Notes: a model not told the origin generated them from the sequence alone. A stretch of 60,700 nt of DNA from Streptomyces sp. NRRL B-24085 (GCF_001282115.1 NZ_LJBR01000067.1:1-60700), one strand, 5' to 3'. Counted from the stretch's first letter, positions 8,020 through 16,794 are shown. Translations and numbers: made by a program.

Positions 8020-8988
8020 ATGCGTGCACTTCTCGTGGTCAATCCGGCGGCAACCACCACAAGCGCACGTACGCGCGATGTCCTGATCCACGCGCTCGCC
8101 AGCGAGATGAAACTGGAAGCGGTCACCACGGAGTACCGCGGCCACGCCCGCGACCTGGGCCGGCAGGCGGCGGAGAGCAAGGACATCGACCTGGTCGTGG
8201 CCCTGGGCGGCGACGGCACGGTCAACGAGGTCGTCAACGGCCTCCTGCATGCCGGCCCCGACCCCGAGCACCTGCCCGGCCTCGCCGTGGTCCCCGGCGG
8301 CTCCACCAATGTCTTCGCCCGCGCCCTCGGCCTGCCCAACGACGCCGTCGAGGCCACCGGCGCCCTCCTGGACGCCCTGCGCGAGGGCAGCGAGCGGACG
8401 GTCGGCCTGGGCCTGACCTCCGGCACGCCCGGCACCGAGGACGAAGCCGTGCCGGGACGCTGGTTCACCTTCAACGCGGGGCTCGGATTCGACGCCGGTG
8501 TGGTCGGCCGCGTGGAGCAGCAGCGCGAGCGCGGCAGGAAATCCACACACGCTCTCTACGTCCGCCAGGCCCTGCGCCAGTTCTTCGGCGAGGCGCACCG
8601 CCGGCACGGGACGATCACCGTGGAACGACCGGACGCGGAGCCGGTGACCGATCTGGTCCTTTCCATAGTCTCGAACACCTCTCCGTGGACCTTCCTGGGC
8701 AATCACCCGATGTACGCGTCGCCTAAGGCCTCGTTCGATAAAGGCCTCGACGTACTCGGTCTCAGCCGTATGACGACGACCGCGATCGCCCGATATGGCA
8801 CCCAGTTGCTCACTTCGTCCCCCGAGCGCGGCCCCCATGGCAAGCACGCGGTGTCCCTGCACGACCTGGACCAGTTCACCTTGCATTCGAAGGTGCCTCT
8901 GCCCCTCCAGATGGACGGCGACCACCTCGGACTGCGTACGAGCGTGACGTTCACAGGCGTACGCCGTGCACTGCGTGTGATTGTGTGA
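8020..8988 (+). CDS. Diacylglycerol kinase-like lipid kinase
   Basis: 322 residues of the DagK/YegS family. LVVNPAATTTS at the N-terminus and LGGDGTVNEVVNG (about residues 60-72) are the nucleotide-binding signature; VVPGGSTNVFARALGLP follows. These enzymes phosphorylate diacylglycerol or related lipids at the membrane. The ATG at 8020 starts right at the conserved RALLVVNP motif; the upstream in-frame extension has no homology-like character. The ribosome binding site is weak (AGG about a dozen bases upstream). Confidence 0.87.
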   Translation: MRALLVVNPAATTTSARTRDVLIHALASEMKLEAVTTEYRGHARDLGRQAAESKDIDLVVALGGDGTVNEVVNGLLHAGPDPEHLPGLAVVPGGSTNVFARALGLPNDAVEATGALLDALREGSERTVGLGLTSGTPGTEDEAVPGRWFTFNAGLGFDAGVVGRVEQQRERGRKSTHALYVRQALRQFFGEAHRRHGTITVERPDAEPVTDLVLSIVSNTSPWTFLGNHPMYASPKASFDKGLDVLGLSRMTTTAIARYGTQLLTSSPERGPHGKHAVSLHDLDQFTLHSKVPLPLQMDGDHLGLRTSVTFTGVRRALRVIV

Positions 8989-9309
8989 GCAGAAGGGGCT
9001 AAAGTCCTTTCACTCGAACGTTTAGGCCAGGGTCCACCCCATGGAAGTACGGCTGTGACCTAGTCGACACCGAGGAATCAAAAAAAACTTTCCGGAAGGG
9101 GTTGTATCCGCCGCTGAGGTTTGCGAGTCTCTACGTGGCGGTCGGGACAGCCCGCAGCACCGGCGTCCACAGACCACCGGAACCCCTCTTCAATCCACAG
9201 GACCACGCCGAGGAAGACTCGGTGGACGGCCCTTCACTTGTTGAGGGATTCGTGAAAGCGTTCACATTCACAAGCAAGTTGCACGTAATACCAAGGAGAG
9301 GTAGCAGCC
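8989..9309. other. Long wblE leader/promoter region
   Basis: About 320 bases without a coding frame of note. It is AT-richer than its surroundings, with an A8 run at 9079-9088 and TTCACATTCACAAG-like sequence near 9260. It probably holds the wblE promoter or promoters and a long untranslated leader. No riboswitch motif or strong inverted repeat is recognised. Confidence 0.5.
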
Positions 9310-9567
9310 ATGGACTGGCGTCACAACGCCGTTTGCCGCGAGGAAGACCCCGAGCTCTTCTTCCCCATCGGCAACACCGGTCCTGCGCTGCTGCAGATCG
9401 AGGAAGCCAAGGCCGTCTGCCGTCGCTGCCCCGTTATGGATCAGTGTCTGCAGTGGGCGCTCGAGTCCGGTCAGGACTCCGGCGTCTGGGGTGGTCTCAG
9501 CGAGGACGAGCGTCGCGCCATGAAGCGCCGTGCCGCCCGCAACCGGGCCCGTCAGGCCTCCGCCTGA
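9310..9567 (+). CDS. wblE: WhiB-family iron-sulfur regulator WblE
   Basis: 85 residues. The four cluster cysteines are C9, C37, C40 and C46, with spacing C-x27-C-x2-C-x5-C. The turn motif GVWGGLSEDERR follows and the tail is basic (KRRAARNRARQ). This is the normal length and pattern for WblE, the most conserved Wbl protein, which carries a [4Fe-4S] cluster and binds the housekeeping sigma factor. AAGGAGAGG stands about eight bases before the ATG. The neighbours (diacylglycerol kinase upstream, PdtaS-like kinase downstream) match the S. coelicolor order. Confidence 0.95.
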   Translation: MDWRHNAVCREEDPELFFPIGNTGPALLQIEEAKAVCRRCPVMDQCLQWALESGQDSGVWGGLSEDERRAMKRRAARNRARQASA

Positions 9568-9685
9568 CACACCCGCCCCGCACAGCCTGAGCTTGGCGGC
9601 GCGTACACCGCGTACGCTTCTCCCGCCCCCGAGCCGCAGCGCGCAGTACCCCCGATGCGCAGCACACGCTGGCAACGAGCATTTG

Positions 9686-9718
9686 AGCCCCGGACCCCTG
9701 AACGGTCCGGGGCTTTTT
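9686..9718. terminator. Bidirectional terminator between wblE and the histidine kinase
   Basis: AGCCCCGGACC (9686-9696) pairs perfectly with GGTCCGGGGCT (9704-9714) around a 7-base loop, followed by TTTTT. It is a classical intrinsic terminator for wblE and lies about 35 bases past the kinase stop on the other strand. Confidence 0.9.
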
Positions 9719-9751
9719 GCTGCGCCCCCGCACCCCGGACCGCGTACGGCT

Positions 9752-11218
9752 CTACTTCTGCGCCTGCACCGGCACGTCGAGGATGACGCGGGTGCCGCCC
9801 TCCGGTGCCGGGACCATGTCGAACGTACCGCCCAACTCGCCCTCCACCAGCGTGCGTACGATCTGCAGGCCCAGGTTGCCCGCGGTGTGCGGGTCGAAGC
9901 CCTCGGGCAGACCGACGCCGTCGTCCTGGACGGTGACGAGGAGGCGGGCCTCCTTGGTGGTGCCGCCGCGGACGGCCGTGACCTCGACTGTGCCGGTCTC
10001 GCCCTCGCGGAAGCCGTGCTCCAGGGCGTTCTGGAGGATTTCGGTGAGGACCATGGACAAGGGGGTGGCGACCTCGGCGTCCAGGATGCCGAAGCGTCCG
10101 CTGCGCCGGCCGGTGACCTTGCCCGGGGAGATCTCGGCGACCATGGCGAGCACCCGGTCGGCGATCTCGTCGAACTCCACGCGCTCGTCCAGGTTCTGAG
10201 ACAGCGTCTCGTGCACGATGGCGATGGAGCCGACGCGGCGGACCGCCTCTTCGAGGGCCTCGCGACCGCGGTCGGACTCGATGCGCCGGGCCTGGAGGCG
10301 GAGCAGGGCCGCCACGGTCTGGAGGTTGTTCTTCACCCGGTGGTGGATCTCCCGGATGGTCGCGTCCTTGGTGATCAACTCGCGTTCGCGGCGGCGCAGT
10401 TCGGTCACGTCCCGCAGCAGGACCAGGGAACCGATGCGGGTGCCCTTGGGCTTGAGCGGGATCGCCCGGAACTGGATGACCCCGTCGTGCGCCTCGATCT
10501 CGAACTCGCGGGGCGCCCAGCCGCTCGCGACCTTGGCGAGCGCCTCGTCCACCGGGCCGCGGGTGGGGGCGAGTTCGGCGGTGGTGCGGCCGAGGTGCTG
10601 ACCCACCAGATCGGAGGCGAGGCCCATGCGGTGGTAGGCGGAGAGGGCGTTCGGGGAGGCGTACTGGACGATGCCGTCCGCGTCGAGGCGGATCAGGCCG
10701 TCGCCGACGCGCGGGGCCGCGTCCATGTCCATCTGCTGGTCGGGGAACGGGAACGAGCCGGCCGCGATCATCTGGGCCAGGTCGGACGCGCTCTGCAGAT
10801 AGGTCAGTTCGAGCCGGCTCGGGGTGCGGACGGTCAGCAGGTTGGTGTTGCGGGCGATGACACCGAGGACGCGCCCCTCCCGTCGTACCGGGATCGACTC
10901 GACGCGGACCGGGACCTCCTCGCGCCACTCCGGGTCGCCCTCGCGCACGATCCGGCCCTCGTCGAGCGCCACGTCCAGCAGCGGACGTCGGCCGCGTGGG
11001 ACGAGGTGGCCGACCATGTCGTCCTGGTAGGAGGTGGGGCCGGTGTTGGGCCGCATCTGGGCGACCGAGACATAGCGGGTGCCGTCGAGGGTGGGGACCC
11101 ACAGGACGAGGTCGGCGAAGGAGAGGTCGGAGAGCAACTGCCACTCCGAGACCAGCAGATGCAGCCACTCGAGGTCGGAGTCGTCGAGGGCGGTGTGCTG
11201 GCGGACCAGTTCGTTCAT
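9752..11218 (-). CDS. PdtaS-like sensor histidine kinase (GAF-PAS-HisKA_2-HATPase)
   Basis: 488 residues, cytosolic, no membrane helix. An N-terminal GAF-like sensor domain (about 1-150) is followed by a PAS domain (about 175-285), a HisKA_2 dimerisation domain with the phospho-accepting histidine in EIHHRVKNNLQTVAALL (about 300), and a HATPase domain with EILQNALEHGF and DDGVGLPEGF. Actinobacterial relatives phosphorylate an ANTAR-type RNA-binding regulator (PdtaR); no such partner is next to it here. The ATG at 11218 is taken as the start; a GTG at 11227 is also in frame, and neither has a clear ribosome binding site. Confidence 0.9.
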   Translation of the reverse strand: MNELVRQHTALDDSDLEWLHLLVSEWQLLSDLSFADLVLWVPTLDGTRYVSVAQMRPNTGPTSYQDDMVGHLVPRGRRPLLDVALDEGRIVREGDPEWREEVPVRVESIPVRREGRVLGVIARNTNLLTVRTPSRLELTYLQSASDLAQMIAAGSFPFPDQQMDMDAAPRVGDGLIRLDADGIVQYASPNALSAYHRMGLASDLVGQHLGRTTAELAPTRGPVDEALAKVASGWAPREFEIEAHDGVIQFRAIPLKPKGTRIGSLVLLRDVTELRRRERELITKDATIREIHHRVKNNLQTVAALLRLQARRIESDRGREALEEAVRRVGSIAIVHETLSQNLDERVEFDEIADRVLAMVAEISPGKVTGRRSGRFGILDAEVATPLSMVLTEILQNALEHGFREGETGTVEVTAVRGGTTKEARLLVTVQDDGVGLPEGFDPHTAGNLGLQIVRTLVEGELGGTFDMVPAPEGGTRVILDVPVQAQK

Positions 11219-11587
11219 GGAGGGCACACATGCGAGCGTACCTGGGGGTATGTGAGTGACCTAAAAACACCGGCCCCGGAAACACCCGCGGGCCGCGGCG
11301 CCTGGGAAGGACCCTCAACCTTCCCGGCACCGCAGCCCGGAGCAATATCGGCCGTGGGGTGTGCGGTCCCGGTCGGCCGAGGATGAGGACCCGGGGCAGT
11401 CAGGGCAGAGAGCTCCGGTTCCTCGGTCCGCCTTCCTGTGCGGGGAAGACGGAAGTCACGGTTCAATTGTGGACTAGACCACTAGGTGTGTCCATGCGTT
11501 GGAGCCTGTTTGTTGTTGGGTCTTTGCCTCGCGGGGGCACTTACTCGGACGCCCTAACAACTCACACGCAGCCTAACGCGTGTGGGT
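11219..11587. other. Intergenic region upstream of the histidine kinase, containing a dre-like site
   Basis: About 370 bases between the kinase start and the TetR stop, both on the minus strand. No convincing gene. It contains a DasR-type operator at 11468-11484 and an AT-richer stretch around 11490-11580 that could be promoter DNA. Confidence 0.6.
11468..11484. promoter_or_regulatory. DasR responsive element (dre)-like site upstream of the kinase gene
   Basis: The core TGGACTAGACCA at 11470-11481 differs from the dre consensus TGGTCTAGACCA at one base. It is identical to the core in front of dasR at 18343-18354. It lies 252 bases upstream of the kinase start. Confidence 0.6.
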
Positions 11588-12229
11588 TCATGTGCGGGGC
11601 CAGATGGCCATGGCAATTTCCGCGACAGCCTCGAGTTCCTCGCGGCTCGCGCCGTCGCGCGCCTGTTGGGACATGCCGTGCACGATCGCGCCGCTGTGCC
11701 GGGCGAGTGCGCGGGCGTCGGTGCCGGGAGGCAGCTCACCTGCGGCGATGCCGGCCCGGATACGGCTCTCGAAGGCGGCGATCAGGGCGTTGCGCCGGTC
11801 CCGCAGGGAGTCCGCGACCTCGGGAGTGGTGCAGTTGGTGGCCGCGTGGGCGATGAGACAGCCGTGCGGGCGGCCGGGTTGCGTGTAGGCGCGGGCGGCT
11901 TCCCGCAGGGTCCGTTCGACGGCGGTCCGGGCGGTGGGCTCCTCGGTCAGGGCGCGGTCCGCGAAGGCGGCGTAGCGGGTGTCGTAGACGCTCACGGCCT
12001 CCTCGAAGAGGGTGCGCTTGTCGCCGAAGGCCGCGTACAGGCTCGGGGCGCCGATGTCCATCGCGCGAGTGAGGTCGGAGACGGACGTGGCCTCGTACCC
12101 CCGCTCCCAGAAGGCGAGGATCGCCTTCTCCAGCGCGGTCTCACGGTCGAAGGACCGGGGGCGGCCGCGCGGCCTGGACACCGGGGAGGCGGATGTGACC
12201 TGCGCTTTCGTCTCGTGGCTGCTCACCAT
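11588..12229 (-). CDS. TetR/AcrR-family transcriptional regulator
   Basis: 213 residues. The N-terminal DNA-binding domain is recognisable: GRPRSFDRETALEKAILAF, then helix-turn-helix TSVSDLTRAMDIGAPSLYAAFGDKRTLFEEAV (about residues 48-80), an unusually clear TetR signature. The C-terminal ligand domain includes RPHGCLIAHAATNC, typical of the large CGCL-A-type TetR group. The ATG at 12229 is followed directly by an in-frame GTG, and neither has a strong ribosome binding site. It is divergent from nagB with 236 bases between, so it may control itself or nagB; no target is evident. Confidence 0.88.
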   Translation of the reverse strand: MVSSHETKAQVTSASPVSRPRGRPRSFDRETALEKAILAFWERGYEATSVSDLTRAMDIGAPSLYAAFGDKRTLFEEAVSVYDTRYAAFADRALTEEPTARTAVERTLREAARAYTQPGRPHGCLIAHAATNCTTPEVADSLRDRRNALIAAFESRIRAGIAAGELPPGTDARALARHSGAIVHGMSQQARDGASREELEAVAEIAMAIWPRT

Positions 12230-12365
12230 GGAGTGAATTGTATAGCGAGTACTAGAGAAAGGAGGACGGGTTGGGTACGTTCTTTCTGTAGCGGCTGCTA
12301 GGCAATGGAAGGAGGCTTCGACGGGGGCGTACAGCTCCCTGGGCCGTAGGACCCGATTCTGTTAG

Positions 12366-12381
12366 ATTGGTCTAAACCACA
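12366..12381. promoter_or_regulatory. DasR responsive element (dre) of nagB
   Basis: TGGTCTAAACCA at 12368-12379 matches the dre consensus with one change (G to A at the centre). It is 87 bases upstream of the nagB GTG. nagB is a known DasR target, repressed until GlcN-6-P or GlcNAc-6-P accumulates. Confidence 0.8.
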
Positions 12382-12416
12382 TGGGCCGTACCGGGGTCCG
12401 GTCGAGCCCTTTCGTT

Positions 12417-12452
12417 CAGACTGTTTCTACAGATCAGACCGTTTCCTCAGAT
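12417..12452. repeat. 18-bp tandem repeat in the nagB leader
   Basis: CAGACTGTTTCTACAGAT (12417-12434) is followed directly by CAGACCGTTTCCTCAGAT (12435-12452), with 15 of 18 bases the same. It ends 13 bases before the nagB start codon, in the probable 5' leader. Confidence 0.75.
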
Positions 12453-12465
12453 CGGCAGGCCCAGC

Positions 12466-13251
12466 GTGGAAGTTGTCATCGTTCCGGACGCCAAGGCGGG
12501 TGGCGAGCTCATCGCCGAGGCCATGGCCCAACTGCTCCGGCGCAAGCCCGACGCCCTGCTCGGTGTGGCGACCGGCTCCACCCCGCTGCCCATCTACGAG
12601 GCCCTGGCGGCGAAGGTGCGCTCCGGTGCCGTGGACGCCTCGCGGGCGCGGATAGCCCAGCTCGACGAGTACGTCGGCCTGCCGGCCGAGCATCCGGAGT
12701 CGTACCGGTCGGTGCTGCGGCGCGAGGTGCTGGAGCCGCTGGGGATTCCGATGGACTCCTTCATGGGCCCGGACGGGACGGCCCAGGACATCACCGGTGC
12801 CTGCCAGGCGTACGACTCCGCGCTGGCCGACGCCGGGGGCGTGGACCTGCAACTGCTCGGGATCGGGACGGACGGGCACATCGGGTTCAACGAGCCGTGC
12901 TCCTCGCTGGCCTCGCGGACCCGGATCAAGACGCTCACCGAGCAGACCCGGGTGGACAACGCGCGGTTCTTCGAGGGGGACATCTCGCAGGTGCCGCACC
13001 ATGTGATCACTCAGGGGATCGGGACGATCCTGGAGGCCCGTCATCTGGTGCTGCTGGCCACGGGCGAGGGGAAGGCGGACGCCGTGGCGGCGACGGTGGA
13101 GGGACCGGTCGCCGCGGTGTGCCCCGCCTCGGCGCTCCAGTTGCATCCGCATGCGACGGTGGTGGTGGACGAGGGGGCCGCTTCCAAGCTGAAGCTCGCC
13201 GACTATTTCCGGCACACGTTCGTCAACAAGCCTGACTGGCAGGGGATCTGA
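12466..13251 (+). CDS. nagB: Glucosamine-6-phosphate deaminase NagB
   Basis: 261 residues, the full family length. GVATGSTPLPIYEAL (about residues 33-47) binds the sugar phosphate, QLDEYVGL (about 64-71) carries the catalytic aspartate, and GIGTDGHIGFNEP (about 132-144) holds the conserved His-Glu loop. It converts GlcN-6-P to fructose-6-P and ammonia, the last step before glycolysis for chitin-derived sugars. The GTG at 12466 has a weak ribosome binding site; the dre and tandem repeat lie upstream. It is convergent with the das operon, with a shared terminator. Confidence 0.95.
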   Translation: MEVVIVPDAKAGGELIAEAMAQLLRRKPDALLGVATGSTPLPIYEALAAKVRSGAVDASRARIAQLDEYVGLPAEHPESYRSVLRREVLEPLGIPMDSFMGPDGTAQDITGACQAYDSALADAGGVDLQLLGIGTDGHIGFNEPCSSLASRTRIKTLTEQTRVDNARFFEGDISQVPHHVITQGIGTILEARHLVLLATGEGKADAVAATVEGPVAAVCPASALQLHPHATVVVDEGAASKLKLADYFRHTFVNKPDWQGI

Positions 13252-13302
13252 GGCGGTTCGCGTCTGCCGGGTCCTGCCGTCTGCGGAGTGCGGGTTCGCC
13301 GT

Positions 13303-13332
13303 GGCTGGTCGCGCAGTTCCCCGCGCCCCTGA
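13303..13332. repeat. Dispersed intergenic repeat, copy 1
   Basis: GGCTGGTCGCGCAGTTCCCC followed by GCGCCCCTGA. The reverse complement of the same element appears at 54935-54964, with a near copy at 33916-33944 and a relative at 23571-23630. It lies just downstream of the nagB stop. The same sequence is common in intergenic DNA of Streptomyces (from memory). Confidence 0.75.
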
Positions 13333-13336
13333 CGAA

Positions 13337-13374
13337 GACAGGTGCCGGTTGCCCCAAAGGAACCGGCACCTGTC
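13337..13374. terminator. Bidirectional terminator between nagB and dasD
   Basis: GACAGGTGCCGGTT (13337-13350) pairs perfectly with AACCGGCACCTGTC (13361-13374) around a 10-base loop. It lies between convergent nagB and the das operon and can serve both. Confidence 0.88.
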
Positions 13375-13386
13375 GTGCCGTAGCCC

Positions 13387-14871
13387 CTACTCCCCCGCGA
13401 TGACTTCCGCCGCCGCTCTGCCGCAGACCCTCGCCGCGCCGTGGGTCGCGATGTGCAGGGCTCCCCGGGCGGGGGCCTGCGGGAGGCCCATCTCGACCAC
13501 GACGGTGTCGGGGCGGGTGCGCAGGACCGTGTCCAGGGCCGCTCCCATCCAGGGGTGGCGGTGTTCGTCGCGGACCACTGCCACGATGCGGCGGGGGCCG
13601 GCCGCGGCCAGGGTGGCGAGGCCCGCGTCCTCGCCGGCGAAGCTGCCCGTCTCCGTGCCGGGGAGCACACGGGCGAGTTCGGCGGCCACGCCCCAAGGCG
13701 TCTCGTCGCCGACGGCCACATTGGCCACCGGGGTGAAGGCGGCGACATAGGGCGCCGTGGTGAGGGGGGTGAAGCCGTCCGCGCCGGTGACGCGCAGCGC
13801 CCTGCGGGCGGCGCGCAGCCCCACCTCCTCGTCGGCCGGCGGCCGGCTGCCGGCCGCGGCGGCCGCCGTCCAGTGGGCCAGCGTGCGCACGCGTTCCGCC
13901 GCCTCCGCGAGCCGCTCCTCGGGGAGCTCGCCCGAGCGGACCGCCGAGACCAGCGCGTCCCGCAGGCGCCGTACCGTCTCGTCGTCGGCGAGGCCACCGC
14001 CCACGCAGATCGCGTCGGCGCCGGCGGCGACGGCGAGGACGCTGCCGCGTTCGATGCCGTAGGTGCCGGCGATGGCCTGCATCTCCATGCCGTCGGTGAC
14101 GATGAGGCCGGTGTAGCCGAGTTCGCTGCGGAGCAGGTCGGTCAGCACCTTGGGCGACAGCGTCGCCGGGCGGTCCGGGTCCAGGGCGGGGACCAGGATG
14201 TGGGCGGTCATCACCGCGCGGGTGCCGGCGGCGATGGCGGCGCGGAAAGGCCGCAGTTCGCGTTCGAGGAGGACCGACTCGTCCACGTCGATGCGGGGCA
14301 GGGCGTGGTGGGAGTCGATCGCGGTGTCGCCGTGGCCCGGGAAGTGCTTGGTGCAGGCGGCGACGCCCGCCGACTGGAGCCCGGTGACGTAGGCCGCGGT
14401 GTGCCGGGCGGCCAGGTCGGCGGAGGCGCCGAAGGAGCGGACGCCGATCACCGGGTTGGACGGGTTGGAGTTCACGTCGGCCGAGGGGGCCCAGTTGAGG
14501 TTGACCCCGCAGGCCGCGAGGCGGCGGCCGAGTTCCGCGGCCACCTTCCTCGTCAGTTCGAGGTCGTCCACCGCGCCGAGGGCGTGGTTGCCGGGGAAGG
14601 AGGAGCCGGTGCGCACCTCCAGGCGGGTCACGTCACCGCCCTCCTCGTCTATGGCGACCAGGACGTCGTCGCGTTCGGCGCGCAACTGGGCCGTCAGTGC
14701 GGCCAGTTGTTCCGGCGAGGCGATGTTGCGGCCGAACAGTCCGACCGAGGCGAGGCCCTCGCCGAGGCGGCGCAGCAGCCAGTCGGGGGCGGTGGTGCCG
14801 GTGAAGCCGGGCTGGAGGACGGTGAGGGCGTCCCGCGTCAGTGTGTCTGTGCCGCTGGCGAATGTCGTCAT
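13387..14871 (-). CDS. dasD: Beta-N-acetylglucosaminidase DasD (GH3)
   Basis: 494 residues, no signal peptide, so intracellular. The GH3 signature KHFPGHGDT (about residues 165-173) holds the His of the Asp-His acid/base dyad that is special to NagZ-type hexosaminidases, and LIVTDGMEM (about 240) carries the nucleophilic aspartate. It splits chitobiose or chito-oligosaccharides imported by DasABC to GlcNAc. The ATG at 14871 is 8 bases after the dasC stop, so it is in the das operon. The C-terminal ~150 residues are an additional domain without recognised residues. Confidence 0.92.
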   Translation of the reverse strand: MTTFASGTDTLTRDALTVLQPGFTGTTAPDWLLRRLGEGLASVGLFGRNIASPEQLAALTAQLRAERDDVLVAIDEEGGDVTRLEVRTGSSFPGNHALGAVDDLELTRKVAAELGRRLAACGVNLNWAPSADVNSNPSNPVIGVRSFGASADLAARHTAAYVTGLQSAGVAACTKHFPGHGDTAIDSHHALPRIDVDESVLLERELRPFRAAIAAGTRAVMTAHILVPALDPDRPATLSPKVLTDLLRSELGYTGLIVTDGMEMQAIAGTYGIERGSVLAVAAGADAICVGGGLADDETVRRLRDALVSAVRSGELPEERLAEAAERVRTLAHWTAAAAAGSRPPADEEVGLRAARRALRVTGADGFTPLTTAPYVAAFTPVANVAVGDETPWGVAAELARVLPGTETGSFAGEDAGLATLAAAGPRRIVAVVRDEHRHPWMGAALDTVLRTRPDTVVVEMGLPQAPARGALHIATHGAARVCGRAAAEVIAGE

Positions 14872-14879
14872 CGGGGGCG

Positions 14880-15731
14880 TTATCCCTTCACGGCGCCCGC
14901 GGTGAGACCCGCGGCCATCTTGCGCTGGACGAGGAGGAAGAGGACCACGATCGGCACGGCCATCATGGTGGAACCGGCCATCATCGGGGCGTATTCGGTG
15001 CCGTGTTTGGTGGTGAAGTTGCCGAGCCATACGGTCGCGGTCTGGTTCTTCTGGCTGAGCAGCATGAGGGCGTACAGGTACTCGTTCCAGGCCTGGATGA
15101 AGCCGTAGACCGAGGTGGCGACCATGCCGGGGGCCAGCAGCGGGAAGACCACCCGCATGAAGGCGCCGGTGGGGGAACAGCCGTCGACCATCGCCGCCTC
15201 CTCCAGCTCCTTGGGGATGTTGACGATGAAACCGCGCAGCGTCCACACCGTGAAGGGGAGGATGAAGGTCAGATAGGTGATGATCAGGCCGGACAGCTTG
15301 TCGTACTGGTCGAGGTCGTTCAGGAGCAGGAAGACCGGGATGATCATCGCGACGAGCGGGACCATCTGGACCGCCAGGATGCCCACGATCACGATCTTCC
15401 GGCCGCGGAAGGAGAAGCGGGAGATGGCGAGGGCGCCGAGCGTGCCGACGAGGATGCCGATGGCCACGACCGCCAGGGAGACGATCAGACTGCGGCCGAC
15501 CGGGCCCCAGAAGTCGGCGATGTCCAGCGCGCGGCTGAAGTTGGAGAACGTGATGCCGGTCGGCAGCAGGCTCGGGTCCGGGTCGATCGCGTCCTTCGCC
15601 GGCTTGAACGCGGTGTTGAGCATCCAGTAGACGGGGAAGCCGGCCGTCAGGAAGACGAGGAGGCCGAGGAGGTTCCAGCCGGCCTTGGACTTCCGGCGGC
15701 GACGGCCTCCGGCCGGGGCGAGTGCGCTCAT
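14880..15731 (-). CDS. dasC: Chitobiose ABC transporter permease DasC
   Basis: 283 residues with six predicted membrane helices. The cytoplasmic ABC-permease loop EELEEAAMVDGCSPTGAFMRVVFPLLAPG-type segment (near residue 190) contains the conserved EAA...G contact for the ATPase. It is the MalG-like member of the pair. The ATG at 15731 overlaps the dasB stop as ATGA, showing tight coupling. No ATPase gene is nearby: in Streptomyces DasABC uses the shared ATPase MsiK encoded elsewhere. Confidence 0.93.
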   Translation of the reverse strand: MSALAPAGGRRRRKSKAGWNLLGLLVFLTAGFPVYWMLNTAFKPAKDAIDPDPSLLPTGITFSNFSRALDIADFWGPVGRSLIVSLAVVAIGILVGTLGALAISRFSFRGRKIVIVGILAVQMVPLVAMIIPVFLLLNDLDQYDKLSGLIITYLTFILPFTVWTLRGFIVNIPKELEEAAMVDGCSPTGAFMRVVFPLLAPGMVATSVYGFIQAWNEYLYALMLLSQKNQTATVWLGNFTTKHGTEYAPMMAGSTMMAVPIVVLFLLVQRKMAAGLTAGAVKG

Positions 15732-16708
15732 TCGACCTCTCCGATCTTCAGCATCTGCCGCATGTAGACGGCGACGACCCCGAGCAGCAGCACCACGGTG
15801 ATGAGGGCGATCGCCGAGCCCTGCGCGTAGTCGTTGACCACGAAGGCGCGGTCGTAGGAGTAGGTGGTCAGGAGCTGGAACTCCTGCTCCGGGTGGCCGT
15901 TGCGCATCACGAACACCTGCGGGAAGACGCCCATGTCCCAGATCACCGAGAGGGTCGTGAGCATCACGATGATCGGCTTGAGGACGGGCACGGTGACGTA
16001 CCGGAAGACGCCCCAGGCGCTGGCGCCGTCCAGCCTGGCCGCCTCCTCCAGTTCCGCCGGGACCTGGGTGAGTCCGGCGCTGAGGGTGATGACGACGAAG
16101 GGCACCGCGCCCCACACCACGAGCAGCATGATCACGGCCAGGCCCTGGGGGCCGCTCGCGAACCAGTTGTGGCCGATCATCTCGACGCCGGGCAACTTGC
16201 TGAGCAGGGCGTTGAGGATGCCGTAGTCCGCGTCGAACAGCCACTTGAAGACCGTGGTGGCGACGATGATCGGCATGCCCCAGCTCGCCACCAGGGCGAT
16301 GTTGACGAGGGTCTTCACCCAGCCGGAGACCCGCTGGAGCAGCAGGGCGATCAGCATGCCCGCGACCATCGTGAAGATGACGCAGCCGGCTGCGAAGACG
16401 ACGGTCCGTACGACGACCGCCCAGAACTCGCCGTCGCCCAGCACGCCCGTGAAGTTGTCGAAGGCGACCCACTCGGCGGGCTGGAAGCCCCAGAGCTGGG
16501 ACTGCCCGAACTTCTGGAAGGACAGCCCGACCAGGCGGACCAGCGGGTAGCCGAGGACCAGCACCAGGATCAGCAGGCAGGGCGCGAGCAACAGCCAGGG
16601 GGTGGCGTGGGAGGTCCGCTTTCTGCCGGGCGGGGCCGGCCTGGACGGCGGTGGTACCGACATCGGCGGCGGCACCTCGGTGGGCGTGGTGGTGTCTGCG
16701 GCACTCAT
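15728..16708 (-). CDS. dasB: Chitobiose ABC transporter permease DasB
   Basis: 326 residues. A proline-rich cytosolic N-terminus of about 30 residues is followed by six membrane helices, and the EAA loop reads ELEEAARLDGASAWGVFRYV (about residue 220). It is the MalF-like partner of DasC in the inner membrane. The start is ATG at 16708. It is separated from dasA by 124 bases holding a hairpin and a direct repeat, so binding protein and permease levels may differ. Confidence 0.93.
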   Translation of the reverse strand: MSAADTTTPTEVPPPMSVPPPSRPAPPGRKRTSHATPWLLLAPCLLILVLVLGYPLVRLVGLSFQKFGQSQLWGFQPAEWVAFDNFTGVLGDGEFWAVVVRTVVFAAGCVIFTMVAGMLIALLLQRVSGWVKTLVNIALVASWGMPIIVATTVFKWLFDADYGILNALLSKLPGVEMIGHNWFASGPQGLAVIMLLVVWGAVPFVVITLSAGLTQVPAELEEAARLDGASAWGVFRYVTVPVLKPIIVMLTTLSVIWDMGVFPQVFVMRNGHPEQEFQLLTTYSYDRAFVVNDYAQGSAIALITVVLLLGVVAVYMRQMLKIGEVE

Positions 16709-16743
16709 GGCGCGCTCCTCAGCGGTCCCTCTGGTCGTACGAA

Positions 16744-16790
16744 GCGAAGCCCGTACGGCCGTACGAATGCGAAGCCCGCACGGCCGTACG
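16744..16790. repeat. 22-bp direct repeat with palindromic core between dasA and dasB
   Basis: Two units, at 16744-16765 and 16769-16790, are identical except for one base. In the first unit the core CGTACGGCCGTACG is a perfect 14-bp palindrome. They lie just upstream of the dasB start. Confidence 0.75.
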
Positions 16791-16794
16791 GGAA

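Noticed and set aside
9074..9103. SigR-like promoter before wblE
   Set aside because: GGAAT and GTT are present but separated by 22 bases, not the 18 (or 19) needed.
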